Below are positions 7,955 through 16,142 of a DNA stretch of 64,000 nucleotides, piece by piece. Where the stretch lies: positions 248,001-312,000 of the forward strand of contig NZ_ATUS01000003.1 in the NCBI RefSeq assembly GCF_000420325.1. The letters are read 5' to 3'. The DNA is from Spongiibacter tropicus DSM 19543 (GTDB lineage: Bacteria; Pseudomonadota; Gammaproteobacteria; Pseudomonadales; Spongiibacteraceae). Each line of letters opens with the position of its first letter. Position 1 is the first letter of the stretch. The notes under the pieces are model-generated. The model worked only from the letters and a program-made list of their open reading frames with translations, ran no database searches and was not told the origin of the DNA. The position numbers and the translations under genes were made by a program.

Positions 7955-8440
7955 TTAGTTCTTATCGGATTCTGCGCGAACAATCCGGCTCATACGGTAA
8001 TCGTGCTTGACGAAATTGACCCCGAGAGAACACTCGGTTCGCAGCACACCGGGCAAGCCGCTGATACGACGGTGCAGAAACGCCGCCAGCTCGGCGTGAT
8101 CCTGCACTAAAGTAATGGCGAGAAGGTCGAAGCGACCCAGCATTTTTCCCACAAAACCAATTTCCGGCACCTCGGCCAGACGCTGCGCCAGCTCTTCGCA
8201 CTGGGCGCTGCGTTCCGCCTCCACCCAAATGTAGGCGAGAATCGGGTTTCGCAGCCGGGCGATGTTGGTCATCGCGGTGATACGCACCAGACCTTCGGCT
8301 TCCATGCGCTTGATCCGCGAACGCACGGTACCCTCGGTCACCCCCAACTCCGCCGCAATCTTGCGATTGCTGGTGCGGGCGTCATGGGCGAGGCCATCGA
8401 GAATTTTCAGGTCCAGTTCGTCGAGCTGTTTCTTTTGCAC
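7955..8440 (-). CDS. AsnC/Lrp-family transcriptional regulator (second of a tandem pair)
   Basis: A typical Lrp/AsnC protein of 161 residues. The N-terminal winged helix-turn-helix opens LDELDLKILDGLAHDART and carries the recognition helix GVTEGTVRSRIKRMEAEGLV. A C-terminal RAM/ligand-sensing domain (GFVGKMLGRFDLLAITLV) follows. I use the GTG at 8440: it is 2 nt beyond the upstream regulator's stop and begins exactly where the family homology begins, whereas the longer open frame upstream is low-complexity and overlaps the other regulator. It is a divergent paralogue of the gene before it. As part of the fadD3 transcript it probably senses a pathway CoA ester or metabolite (inference). Steroid ring C/D clusters elsewhere use TetR-type KstR2. 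Confidence 0.9.
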   Translation of the reverse strand: MQKKQLDELDLKILDGLAHDARTSNRKIAAELGVTEGTVRSRIKRMEAEGLVRITAMTNIARLRNPILAYIWVEAERSAQCEELAQRLAEVPEIGFVGKMLGRFDLLAITLVQDHAELAAFLHRRISGLPGVLRTECSLGVNFVKHDYRMSRIVRAESDKN

Positions 8441-8442
8441 TG

Positions 8443-8958
8443 TTATACCCCGTGACCGAACGGCACCCAATTGGATTGATTTTTGAGCACGTCCAGCGCC
8501 ACCGAGGGCTCCAGCTTGCGCACCCCCGGCACCGCCGCCAGCTTGGCCAGCAAGGCATTCAGGTCTTCCTGATCGCGAGCGACCGCCAGAGCTTCTATGT
8601 CCAGTGTGCCCACGACCTGACAAACAGAAAATACCTGGGAAAACCCGGCCAGGTCCTCGGCCACCGCGTCTGCCGGCCGGCCTTCTACCTGAATACCTAC
8701 GGCCAGCATCATGCTGTAACCCACCGCTTCATAATCGGTGACCGCCACCACACGCAGGCTGTCTGACTCTTCCATGCGGCGCACACGCGATCGCACGGTT
8801 GCCTCGGTCAGGCCCAGTTCGGCAGCAATGGTTTTGAAGGGCATACGACCATCACGGCGCAGCAGCGCCACGATGCGAAAGTCGACCTCGTCCATACCGT
8901 GATGCGTGTTGTCACCGGCCAGCGATGGCAGCGCCCCTTCACCACTGCCAATATTCAC
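8443..8958 (-). CDS. AsnC/Lrp-family transcriptional regulator (first of a tandem pair)
   Basis: An Lrp/AsnC regulator of up to 171 residues. The wHTH runs from MDEVDFRIVALLRRDGRMPF to LTEATVRSRVRRMEESDSL, followed by a RAM domain (FSVCQVVGTLDIEALAVA). The GTG start at 8958 overlaps the fadD3 stop (GTGA), implying translational coupling. An internal ATG at 8895 (MDEVDF) begins right at the conserved domain and is a plausible alternative that would remove 21 poorly conserved residues. Lrp-type proteins work as dimers to octamers, and two paralogues encoded together could form mixed oligomers. It is the likely partner of the shared motif at 7872-7890 and 10667-10707 (inference). Confidence 0.9.
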   Translation of the reverse strand: MNIGSGEGALPSLAGDNTHHGMDEVDFRIVALLRRDGRMPFKTIAAELGLTEATVRSRVRRMEESDSLRVVAVTDYEAVGYSMMLAVGIQVEGRPADAVAEDLAGFSQVFSVCQVVGTLDIEALAVARDQEDLNALLAKLAAVPGVRKLEPSVALDVLKNQSNWVPFGHGV

Positions 8959-10595
8959 GCGCCACCGCCCAGCAACGCGGTCGCCTGTTTGGCCAGCTCA
9001 GTCTTCAGCACTTTGCCGGAGGCATTCATCGGCAAGCTCTCCACAAACTCCACGTAATAGGGTTGTTTGTAACGAGCCAATTTGTCAGCGCAGAAAGCCT
9101 TGACCTGCTCGGCGGTCAATTCGGCATCGGGACGGCACACCACAAAGGCCATGCCGACCTCCCCCTGAGGCGCCTTCGGTACGCCAATCACCGCCACCTG
9201 CGCGACGCCATCCAGGTTGTAAAGCAGCTTTTCCACCTCCGCCGGATAGACGTTCTCGCCGTTCATGATGTACATATCCTTCAGGCGGTCGGTGATGCGC
9301 AAATAGCCACGCTCGTCCATGACGCCGATATCGCCAGTGCGCAGCCAGCCGTCGGCGGTAATCGCCTCAGCGGTAGCCTCGGGCATATCGAAGTAACCCT
9401 GCATGACGTTGTAGCCGCGCAGCCACACCTCGCCCTCCTCACCCGGCGCGCGGGCCTCGCCAGTTTGCGGGTCGGCGCATTTCAGCTCCACACCCGGCAT
9501 GGCGCGACCGCAGGTGCTGGCAATGGTTTGCGGCTCGTCGTCAGGACGACAGATGGTGACTACGCCGGTGGATTCGGTAAGGCCGTATGCAGTGACCACG
9601 GTTTCAAAGCCCAGCACATCACGCATGTCCTCAACCAGCTTGACCGGCACGGATGCCGCGCCGGTCACGCCGAGGCGCAGGCTCGACAGGTCATAGTTAT
9701 CGCGCTCGGGATCAGCCAGCAGCATTTCATACAGCGAGGGGGCGCCGGGCAACATACTCACCCGCTCAGCCGTGATGGTCTCCATCACGGCCCGGCGATC
9801 AAACTGCGCCATGGGCACGATGGTGCAGCCGGTAATCAGCGCCGCCAACCAACCCGCTTTGTAACCAAAGGAGTGAAAGAAGGGGTTAATAATCAGATAA
9901 ATATCGTCGCCGCTCAGGCCGACCGTGTCGCTCCAGGTCGCAAACACGCGAATGTTCTGCTCGTGACTGCACAACACCCCCTTGGCCTTGCCGGTGGTGC
10001 CGGAGGTAAACAGCATATCGACGCTGTCGGAAGGTTCTATGGCACGCTCCAGCGCAATAAAGGCCGCATCGTCGGCCTCGGCGGATTTGGCCATAAACGT
10101 CATCCAGCCCAGTTGCTCAGCGATATCGCTGTCGGCATCCAGGCGGATACTGGCTGTCAGGTCCGGCAGCGACTCTGCCGTGACCATCTCAGCGGGATCA
10201 GCGGCCTCCAGCTTGGCAACGGTCAGCAGCACGCTCACCCCCGCGCGACGAAGAATATCCGCCGCTTCCGAGGCATTCAGCCGGGTATTCAGCGGCACCA
10301 ATACCGCGCCTACCGACTGCAAACCCAAGGCGGCGACAATCCAGCGGGCACTGTTGGGCGCCCAGATCGCCACGCGGTCACCGCGCTTCACCCCCATGCT
10401 CAGAAAGGCCCGCCCGGCCTGACGGCGCAGATCGTTGAGCTGTCGATAGCTGGTGTTCTCACCCGCCTCGCGGATCGCTGTTTTATCGCCATATTGCTGA
10501 GCCGCCCAGCCCAGCAGGCGCGGCATGGTCAGCGGCGGCAAAGTCAGATTACTCAGAACGTCGCTGGTGTTGGTAGGCGTGGAAGGTGAGGACAT
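8955..10595 (-). CDS. fadD3: FadD3-like acyl-CoA synthetase (HIP-CoA ligase)
   Basis: An ATP-dependent acyl-CoA ligase of the ANL superfamily, 546 residues. The AMP-binding P-loop is MLFTSGTTGKAKG near residue 195, YGLTESTG near 335, the hinge region GWLRTGDIG..DERGYLRITDRLKD near 415-440, and the C-terminal catalytic Lys is in MNASGKVLKTEL. FadD3 activates HIP, the propionate left after removal of steroid rings A and B, with CoA and so commits it to ring C/D degradation. It leads the transcription unit with the two Lrp genes. A sigma70-like promoter and the repeated motif lie upstream. By sequence alone it is a medium-size fatty acyl ligase; the FadD3 assignment leans on the ipd/echA20 context. 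Confidence 0.85.
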   Translation of the reverse strand: MSSPSTPTNTSDVLSNLTLPPLTMPRLLGWAAQQYGDKTAIREAGENTSYRQLNDLRRQAGRAFLSMGVKRGDRVAIWAPNSARWIVAALGLQSVGAVLVPLNTRLNASEAADILRRAGVSVLLTVAKLEAADPAEMVTAESLPDLTASIRLDADSDIAEQLGWMTFMAKSAEADDAAFIALERAIEPSDSVDMLFTSGTTGKAKGVLCSHEQNIRVFATWSDTVGLSGDDIYLIINPFFHSFGYKAGWLAALITGCTIVPMAQFDRRAVMETITAERVSMLPGAPSLYEMLLADPERDNYDLSSLRLGVTGAASVPVKLVEDMRDVLGFETVVTAYGLTESTGVVTICRPDDEPQTIASTCGRAMPGVELKCADPQTGEARAPGEEGEVWLRGYNVMQGYFDMPEATAEAITADGWLRTGDIGVMDERGYLRITDRLKDMYIMNGENVYPAEVEKLLYNLDGVAQVAVIGVPKAPQGEVGMAFVVCRPDAELTAEQVKAFCADKLARYKQPYYVEFVESLPMNASGKVLKTELAKQATALLGGGA

Positions 10596-10636
10596 GGCGA
10601 AAACCCTGAAAATAGACGGACAGTTTTTTGCCCTAG

Positions 10637-10665
10637 AGTCTAGAATCAGAATCGTGCAACAACAA
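10637..10665 (-). promoter_or_regulatory. Sigma70-like promoter of the fadD3-lrp-lrp unit
   Basis: On the minus strand, TTGTTG (10660-10665) is separated by exactly 17 nt from TAGACT (10637-10642), 42 nt before the fadD3 ATG. Both boxes are imperfect, which fits a promoter needing an activator. Confidence 0.45.
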
Positions 10666-10666
10666 G

Positions 10667-10707
10667 GCTATGCGTAGTGATTCCGGTCATCAGCTACGCA
10701 TAACAGC
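10667..10707. promoter_or_regulatory. Paired candidate Lrp sites abutting the fadD3 -35 box
   Basis: CTATGCGTAG (10668-10677) and CTACGCATAA (10694-10703) are opposite-orientation copies of one motif, spaced about 26 bp centre to centre. The second belongs to a 15-mer (10693-10707) identical to the one before ipdA. Their position directly upstream of -35 is where an activator would bind. Confidence 0.55.
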
Positions 10708-10778
10708 GCCAACTACTCCTTTCGGATGAGATTTTGGTAGGCTGCCTCCCGTATTTCAGCGGGCGAGTCACAGCGTGC

Positions 10779-11948
10779 TTAATAGTTGAAGTACACTGGA
10801 TTCGACAGTGCGAGCATGGCGGTACTGAGCACTGGTGACAGCGGCGAAATCAGGTACGCCGACGGCCAGCCCTGCACTTCAACGCGGTAGTAGCTGCGAT
10901 CCCCGGCAGCGGGCGTATCTTCAAACTCAAAATGCGATTCGGTCACGGTGAATGTACCGAACTCTTCACCGTTCTTAATCACCGTCACCGTATAGAGGCG
11001 GGAAATATCGGCGAAGTCACCGCCCACCATCTCCAGCATAAACGTGACCGGCTGTCCGGTGGCTGGCAGGTTGTCGCCCATCATGCCGTCGGCCTGACCG
11101 TCACCATCAGTGTCGACATACAGCGCCAGCCGCTCGGCGTTGGGATTCACACTGATCGAGGCGCGCCCGGCATCCAATGCCTCCACCACTGCTTCGGGGC
11201 TTCGCTCACGTGCAAACACCCAGGTGGTGGGCGTACCCAACACATTGGCGATACTCTGCCAGGCGCTGGGGCTAGTCATATCGCCCTCGCCCAACGGGCC
11301 GTGGTGGGCATCGCTGCCGCCGCGACCGGTTATCCGCCGTCCTGACTTGAGCAGGTCATCCCAGATTTGCGTAGCCCCGGAATGCAGCAGCCAGATGGAT
11401 GAATTCCAAACCTCTATGCCGCGGGCGAAGTCGTAACTGAAATTCCATGCATCGCTGCCGGCGGGGTGACAGGCCGACATGTGGACGCCGAGGCTGTCGA
11501 TCACATCGCCGATCACCACATCGAGATCATCGCGTACCTGATACAGCAATTCATGCTCGTAGGGCTGGGCAGCAATGACATTGCCGTGACCTCGGTGATT
11601 GGTCCATTCGGCGCCATACAGCATGACCATCGAGTCAGAGCGGTAATCCGGATCAGCCCAGGTATGCTCCGCTATGCGGCCTTCAACATGGTTGTCGTGA
11701 TCGGTGATAATGAAATAATCCATCCCCACCTCTTCTGCCAGAGCCACCAGGCCCGCCAGCGGACTGGTAGCATCGCTGCTGTGGTGAGAGTGCAAGTGCA
11801 GGTCGCCCTTCATCCAGACTCCATCGCTGACACTGGCTGCCGCAAAGCGATCAGCATCGCTATCTCCAGCACCGCCACCCGAGTCACCGCCACAAGCAGA
11901 CAATCCCAACAGCAACCACAGCCCCATGCTCACCCGAAAGTGCTTCAT
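10779..11948 (-). CDS. CehA/McbA-family PHP-domain metallohydrolase, predicted lipoprotein
   Basis: A 389-residue protein with a signal peptide ending in a lipobox (LSAC, Cys at about 19) and then a Gly/Ser/Asp linker, so it is probably an outer- or inner-membrane-anchored periplasmic lipoprotein. The body is a PHP phosphoesterase domain: the metal motif KGDLHLHSHHSSD lies near residue 47, ITDHDNH near 80, a central HMSACHPAGSD, and GRGGSDAHHGP near 208. Members of the CehA/McbA branch include esterases and phosphoesterases. The C-terminal third looks like a beta-rich accessory domain with a Ca-like D-x-D-x-D-G sequence (DTDGDGQADG). The substrate is unknown. It lies downstream of, and on the same strand as, the MBL/MATE pair but is separated by a gap containing a hairpin. 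Confidence 0.8.
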   Translation of the reverse strand: MKHFRVSMGLWLLLGLSACGGDSGGGAGDSDADRFAAASVSDGVWMKGDLHLHSHHSSDATSPLAGLVALAEEVGMDYFIITDHDNHVEGRIAEHTWADPDYRSDSMVMLYGAEWTNHRGHGNVIAAQPYEHELLYQVRDDLDVVIGDVIDSLGVHMSACHPAGSDAWNFSYDFARGIEVWNSSIWLLHSGATQIWDDLLKSGRRITGRGGSDAHHGPLGEGDMTSPSAWQSIANVLGTPTTWVFARERSPEAVVEALDAGRASISVNPNAERLALYVDTDGDGQADGMMGDNLPATGQPVTFMLEMVGGDFADISRLYTVTVIKNGEEFGTFTVTESHFEFEDTPAAGDRSYYRVEVQGWPSAYLISPLSPVLSTAMLALSNPVYFNY

Positions 11949-12124
11949 TGCCCTTAAGCTCCGACTTTAACGACAGATCACGCCCGCACCGGAGACACCG
12001 CTCTGGCGGCTAGCGAAAAAGATAGATGGGCAGGAGTGGATACAAGATATCCACCTGCGCCGATGGTAACGGCAAAGCCGTTAAAGGCGCGCACTGTCGC
12101 AGAATTTTATGACAACTTAATTAA

Positions 12125-12147
12125 GCCCCGACACCGAACAGCGGGGC
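12125..12147 (-). terminator. Probable terminator of the MATE-MBL unit
   Basis: GCCCCG (12125-12130) and CGGGGC (12142-12147) can pair around an 11-nt loop. On the minus strand the stem is followed by TTAATTAAG. It lies 32 nt beyond the MBL gene stop. Confidence 0.45.
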
Positions 12148-12178
12148 ACAAAAGAAGATAGGAATAACGCCAGCAGAC

Positions 12179-13012
12179 CTACTTAACAGGGTGCCAGACA
12201 CCATCCTGCTCGTGGGCCTCACCCTGCTTTTTCAGCTTAAGCAGATGCGCCCAGAGCGACAGTTGCGCAATGCTGTGGATGTCGACAGGGACATCGTCGT
12301 AGGCCACCTTGACCAGTGCTTCGAGGTCACCCGCACCGTGTTGCTGCAGGGCCTTGCGAACTTTGCTCTCGCGACCGAGGCGGTGGGCAATCAGGCCGCG
12401 AATCTCGGCCCCGGCGTCCTCAATCACGCTGCCATGTCCGGGAGCCAGGGCACGCAGCGGATAGCCCAACATGGTTTCCAGCGAGGCGATATAGTCAGCC
12501 ATATCGCCAGCGGGCGGAATAATCACCACGGTCGAGCCCTGCATAATATGGTCGCCGGTAAACATCAGCCCCGTGGCTTCGTGCAGGAAGCAGAAGTGGT
12601 TATCGACATGGCCCGGCGTGTATATCGCCCTGAGGATCTCGCCTTCAACGTCAATGGCCTGATCGTGCTGCAATTCAATATGGGGCTGAAAGCTGGTGTC
12701 CTGATAGCCATCATTGGCAATGGCACGCCCCAGCAAGGGCACGCCGTGCTGCTCAGCCAGAATGGCCGCCGCGGGCGAGTGGTCGGGATGGGTATGGGTC
12801 ACCACAATCTGCTCCAGCTCGCCGCCGAGATCACGAATCGCCGCATTGATAGCATCAATGTGCTCATCGATGGCGGGACCGGGATCAAGCACGGTGATCC
12901 GCTGATTTCCCAGCAGATAGGCATTGGTGCCCGGCCCGGTCATCACGCTGGGATTTGGCGCGATCAACCGGTGAACATTCGGAGCCAGATTTTGAAGAAC
13001 GCCAGCCTGCAT
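12179..13012 (-). CDS. MBL-fold metallo-hydrolase (LACTB2/glyoxalase II-like)
   Basis: A metallo-beta-lactamase-fold hydrolase, 277 residues from the ATG at 13012, which has an AGAGGG ribosome site 8-13 nt upstream. A GTG 24 nt earlier lacks one. The zinc motif HTHPDHSPAA is near residue 72. TPGHVDNHFCF supplies the next His, GDHIMQGSTVVI the bridging Asp, and PGHG the last His. The C-terminal helical part resembles the winged-helix extension of LACTB2-like proteins. The N-terminus (MTGPGTNAYLLG) is typical of thioesterase/hydrolase members of this group. It lies 66 nt downstream of the MATE exporter gene on the same strand. Substrate not assignable. Confidence 0.87.
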   Translation of the reverse strand: MQAGVLQNLAPNVHRLIAPNPSVMTGPGTNAYLLGNQRITVLDPGPAIDEHIDAINAAIRDLGGELEQIVVTHTHPDHSPAAAILAEQHGVPLLGRAIANDGYQDTSFQPHIELQHDQAIDVEGEILRAIYTPGHVDNHFCFLHEATGLMFTGDHIMQGSTVVIIPPAGDMADYIASLETMLGYPLRALAPGHGSVIEDAGAEIRGLIAHRLGRESKVRKALQQHGAGDLEALVKVAYDDVPVDIHSIAQLSLWAHLLKLKKQGEAHEQDGVWHPVK

Positions 13013-13078
13013 AGCTATTACCCTCTGTGTACTCACCGCAATGGCACAACGCCCAGCATGTCGGAAAGCGGTGGGAAA

Positions 13079-14464
13079 TTAAAGCGCGCGCTGGGCGCGA
13101 TGCTGTTCAGTCAGCAGGGGCTGACCCATACGCCAGCGCAATCTGGCCCCCAGCAATAACGCCGCACTACTCAAGCCGGCGAACAAGCCCAACCAATAGC
13201 CACTCGGGCCCATCGCGGTCGTTCCAAAAGCCTCGGTGGCGAGAACATAGCCAGCCGGCAGACCAACACCCCAGTAGGAAAACAGGGTCAGATACATCGG
13301 CACCTGGGTATCTTCAAAGCCGCGCAGACAACCGTTGGCGGTCACCTGCAAGGCATCGGAGATCTGATACAGCGCCGCGAATAGCAGCAGATAACTGGCC
13401 AGCGACAGCACTTCGGGGTTGTCGGTATAAATGCGCGGAATCCACTCGCGGCTCACCACCAGCAACGCTGCCGCCGTCACGCCAATGACGGCCGTAATCC
13501 GGAAGGCAATACGAATAGCCAGACGCAGCCCTTCTTCGTCTTCACGACCCCGGGCATGTCCTATTCGCGAGGTGGCCGCCAGAGCAAAACTGAGTGGCAG
13601 CATGAATACCAGCGATGTGAAATTCAGCGTCAATTGATGACCGGCAACAACAATGGCGCCAGACTGGCTCAACAACAGTGCAATCACCGCAAAAATGCTG
13701 ACTTCAAAGAAGATCGCCAATGCCACCGGCAAGCCCAATACAAACAGGTAGCGCAGCGTCGGTGGCTCAAATTGCCAGGGGCGCAGCTCCAGCTTACACC
13801 CTCGCTGGGCGTAGCTGTCGTTGAATTTCACGTAGAGCACCATCAACACAGCCATCAGATTCATCACCACCGCAGTGGCCCAGCCGCAGCCCACGCCCCC
13901 CAGGGCCGGGAAGCCCAGCTTGCCGTAAATCAGCACGTAGTTGACGGGAATATTGACCAGCAGGCCAATCACACTGATCCACAGCACCGGGCGGGTATCG
14001 CCCAGCGCTTCAGTATAACTGCGCAGCGACAGCACTACGGCGATGGCAGGCAGGCCCCAGCTCAGGCCAAAGAGGTAATCCTCCACCATCGGCTGAATCT
14101 GCGCATCAACATCCATCCGGCTCAGAATGAATCCGGTATTCTGCAGCAACAGCGCGCCGGCAATCCCGGCCAGCAGCGCCAGCATCATCGACTGATGCAT
14201 GGTGGGGTTTATTCGCCCAAGCTGCCCGGCACCCAGGTGGCGGGCCAATACCGAGGTGGTGGCCATCAGCAGGCCGGTCAGGAATAAAAAGACCGGCACC
14301 CAGATGCTGGCCCCGACCGCAACGGCGGCCAGATCGACCGCAGAGACCCGCCCCGCCATGACCGTATCGACAAAGCCATTGGCGGATTGCGCCAACTGAC
14401 CGCCAACAATAGGCAGGGCAATCGTTAACTGACGACGCAATTCCTCTCTGGCGCTGACAGGCAT
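13079..14464 (-). CDS. MATE-family multidrug/Na+ (H+) antiporter
   Basis: A 461-residue inner-membrane protein with about 12 hydrophobic segments and the duplicated MATE architecture. It opens RRQLTIALPIVGGQLAQSANGFVDTVMAGRVSAVDLAAVAVG, the signature first helix pair of NorM-like proteins, and the second half repeats the pattern. The C-terminus is a short basic tail. MATE proteins export cationic drugs and dyes in exchange for Na+ or H+. It is transcribed ahead of the MBL hydrolase gene, possibly as one unit. No local regulator is visible. Confidence 0.92.
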   Translation of the reverse strand: MPVSAREELRRQLTIALPIVGGQLAQSANGFVDTVMAGRVSAVDLAAVAVGASIWVPVFLFLTGLLMATTSVLARHLGAGQLGRINPTMHQSMMLALLAGIAGALLLQNTGFILSRMDVDAQIQPMVEDYLFGLSWGLPAIAVVLSLRSYTEALGDTRPVLWISVIGLLVNIPVNYVLIYGKLGFPALGGVGCGWATAVVMNLMAVLMVLYVKFNDSYAQRGCKLELRPWQFEPPTLRYLFVLGLPVALAIFFEVSIFAVIALLLSQSGAIVVAGHQLTLNFTSLVFMLPLSFALAATSRIGHARGREDEEGLRLAIRIAFRITAVIGVTAAALLVVSREWIPRIYTDNPEVLSLASYLLLFAALYQISDALQVTANGCLRGFEDTQVPMYLTLFSYWGVGLPAGYVLATEAFGTTAMGPSGYWLGLFAGLSSAALLLGARLRWRMGQPLLTEQHRAQRAL

Positions 14465-14555
14465 GAAAAACTCTCGGGCGGGCGTGAACGGGGCTGCACT
14501 CTAACGCAGCAATGGCGGCGCCGCAAACGCGTTAACGGCAGCGTGAGAGGAAACG

Positions 14556-14578
14556 AAAACGGGGGCCTCAGCCCCCGT
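14556..14578 (-). terminator. Intrinsic terminator of fabV
   Basis: ACGGGGGC (14559-14566) and GCCCCCGT (14571-14578) form an 8-bp stem with a CTCA loop, followed by TTTTCGTTT on the minus strand, 21 nt after the fabV stop. Confidence 0.85.
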
Positions 14579-14599
14579 CCTTGTTATTGCCTCACTGGT

Positions 14600-15790
14600 T
14601 CACACCAGCTCGGCGATGGGTACGACCGGATCGACATCCGCTTCGTAGTCCACGCCGTCGACACCAAAGCCAAACAGCTTGAGGAATTCCTGTTTGTAAC
14701 CGGCAAAATCGGTGACGTCATGCAGGTTTTCCGTGGTGACTTTGTCCCAGGCGTCCGAAACCGCCTGCTGAATTTCCGGTCGCAGTTCGAGACCGTCGGC
14801 CCGCAAGCGGCCCTCCTCGTCGCAGGTCGGTTGATCCCCGTACAAGCTTTTGCGGAATAAACCGTAGACCTGCTCAATACAGCCTTCGTGGCTGCCGTCC
14901 GCCTTCATTACTTTAAACAGCAACGACAGATACAGCGGCATAATCGGAATGGCAGAACTGGCCTGAGTCACCACAGCTTTCAGCACCGACACACGGGCAT
15001 CGCCGCCCTTCGCCGCCAGTCGCTCACGGATATCAATCACCCGCTTGTCCAGATCCTGCTTGGCGCGGCCAATCGTGCCATGCCAATAGATATCCCAGGT
15101 AATACGCTCACCGAGATAGGTGTAGGCCGTGGTCTTCGCACCGTCAGCCAGCACGCCCGCCTCATCCAGCGCCTCAATCCACATCTGCCAGTCTTCACCG
15201 CCCATCACGGCGACGGTACTGTCGATGTCATCCTGAGTCGCCGCCGGGAGCGTGACGGTTTCGATGGTTTCCTTGTCGGTATTCACCCCACGCTGACTGA
15301 CATCCTTACCGATGGGCTTCAGGGTGGAGTTGAACACCTCGCCACTCTTTGGATGCTGGCGGCGTGGCGCCGCCAGGCTGTATACCACGAGATCGACTTG
15401 CCCGAGATCCGCCTTGATCTGCGCAATGGTTTTTTCCTTGATCTCATCAGAAAAGGCGTCACCGTTGATGCTTTTGGCATACAGCCCTTCCGCATCGGCA
15501 AATTTGTGAAAGGCTGCCGAGTTGTACCAGCCAGCCGTGCCCGGCTTTTTCTCAGTACCTTCTTTCTCGAAAAAAATGCCCAGCGTGGCGGCACCACTGC
15601 CAAACGCGGCACTGATCCGGGACGCCAGACCGTAGCCGGTAGAGGCGCCGATCACCAATACCTTCTTGGGACCATTGGGAATCTCGCCCTGGGCTTTCAC
15701 ATAGTCGATCTGCTGACGGACATTGGCCTCGCAGCCCACAGGGTGAGTGGTCACACACATGAAGCCGCGCACACGGGGTTTAATGATCAT
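14600..15790 (-). CDS. fabV: Trans-2-enoyl-CoA/ACP reductase FabV
   Basis: FabV, the NADH-dependent enoyl reductase of type II fatty acid synthesis that is intrinsically tolerant to triclosan; 396 residues, full length. The hallmark N-terminus [20 protein letters not shown] is present. The extended SDR nucleotide motif is [15 protein letters not shown] near residue 45, and the Y-x8-K active site falls at Tyr235 and Lys244, the same numbers as in Yersinia FabV. It is transcribed alone with its own terminator. The 352-nt gap to the divergent TonB receptor gene contains its promoter region. I see no fabI in the window. Confidence 0.97.
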   Translation of the reverse strand: MIIKPRVRGFMCVTTHPVGCEANVRQQIDYVKAQGEIPNGPKKVLVIGASTGYGLASRISAAFGSGAATLGIFFEKEGTEKKPGTAGWYNSAAFHKFADAEGLYAKSINGDAFSDEIKEKTIAQIKADLGQVDLVVYSLAAPRRQHPKSGEVFNSTLKPIGKDVSQRGVNTDKETIETVTLPAATQDDIDSTVAVMGGEDWQMWIEALDEAGVLADGAKTTAYTYLGERITWDIYWHGTIGRAKQDLDKRVIDIRERLAAKGGDARVSVLKAVVTQASSAIPIMPLYLSLLFKVMKADGSHEGCIEQVYGLFRKSLYGDQPTCDEEGRLRADGLELRPEIQQAVSDAWDKVTTENLHDVTDFAGYKQEFLKLFGFGVDGVDYEADVDPVVPIAELV

Positions 15791-16142
15791 TCGCTTCTCT
15801 ACTCCATCGTTGAAAGCCTTTATTGGCGGGCATTATAAGGCGTTCGGGCAGCCCCGACTAATACTCACTGTCAACTTTGAATTCTGCACAAAATACCGAT
15901 TCGAGAAATTGCAGCTTAACTGTGTCGGTGAGAATCGCCTCTTCATCTAATCGCTTCAGACTAGCTTGGCGCAGTTTTCGCTGTGCTATGATCCGCCGAA
16001 TAAAAGTAACAACACTGTAACCTTGTGCACAAATCGAGATTTATGCGCAATTAGCTCATTCCAAAACTTCGAATAACTATTAAAAAACAAACTTACATAA
16101 ACACATTGCGTGCTAACAATTTATATAAGTAAAGGGTGATGT
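15791..16142. other. 352-nt divergent intergenic region, AT-rich toward the TonB receptor
   Basis: This region separates fabV (minus) from the TonB receptor gene (plus). It is visibly richer in A and T than its surroundings, especially 15990-16140, as expected of a regulated promoter. An AAAGGG ribosome site precedes the receptor ATG. I found no copy of the Lrp-type motif and no confident -35/-10 pair. Confidence 0.6.

Noticed and set aside
8440-8623. N-terminal extension of the second Lrp gene
   Set aside because: Gly/Arg-rich, overlaps the first Lrp gene in another frame, and homology starts exactly at the GTG at 8440.
8925-10589. 554-codon open frame antisense to fadD3
   Set aside because: A shadow of a GC-rich gene: low-complexity His/Gln/Arg-rich translation, no family resemblance, and complete overlap with a clear acyl-CoA ligase.
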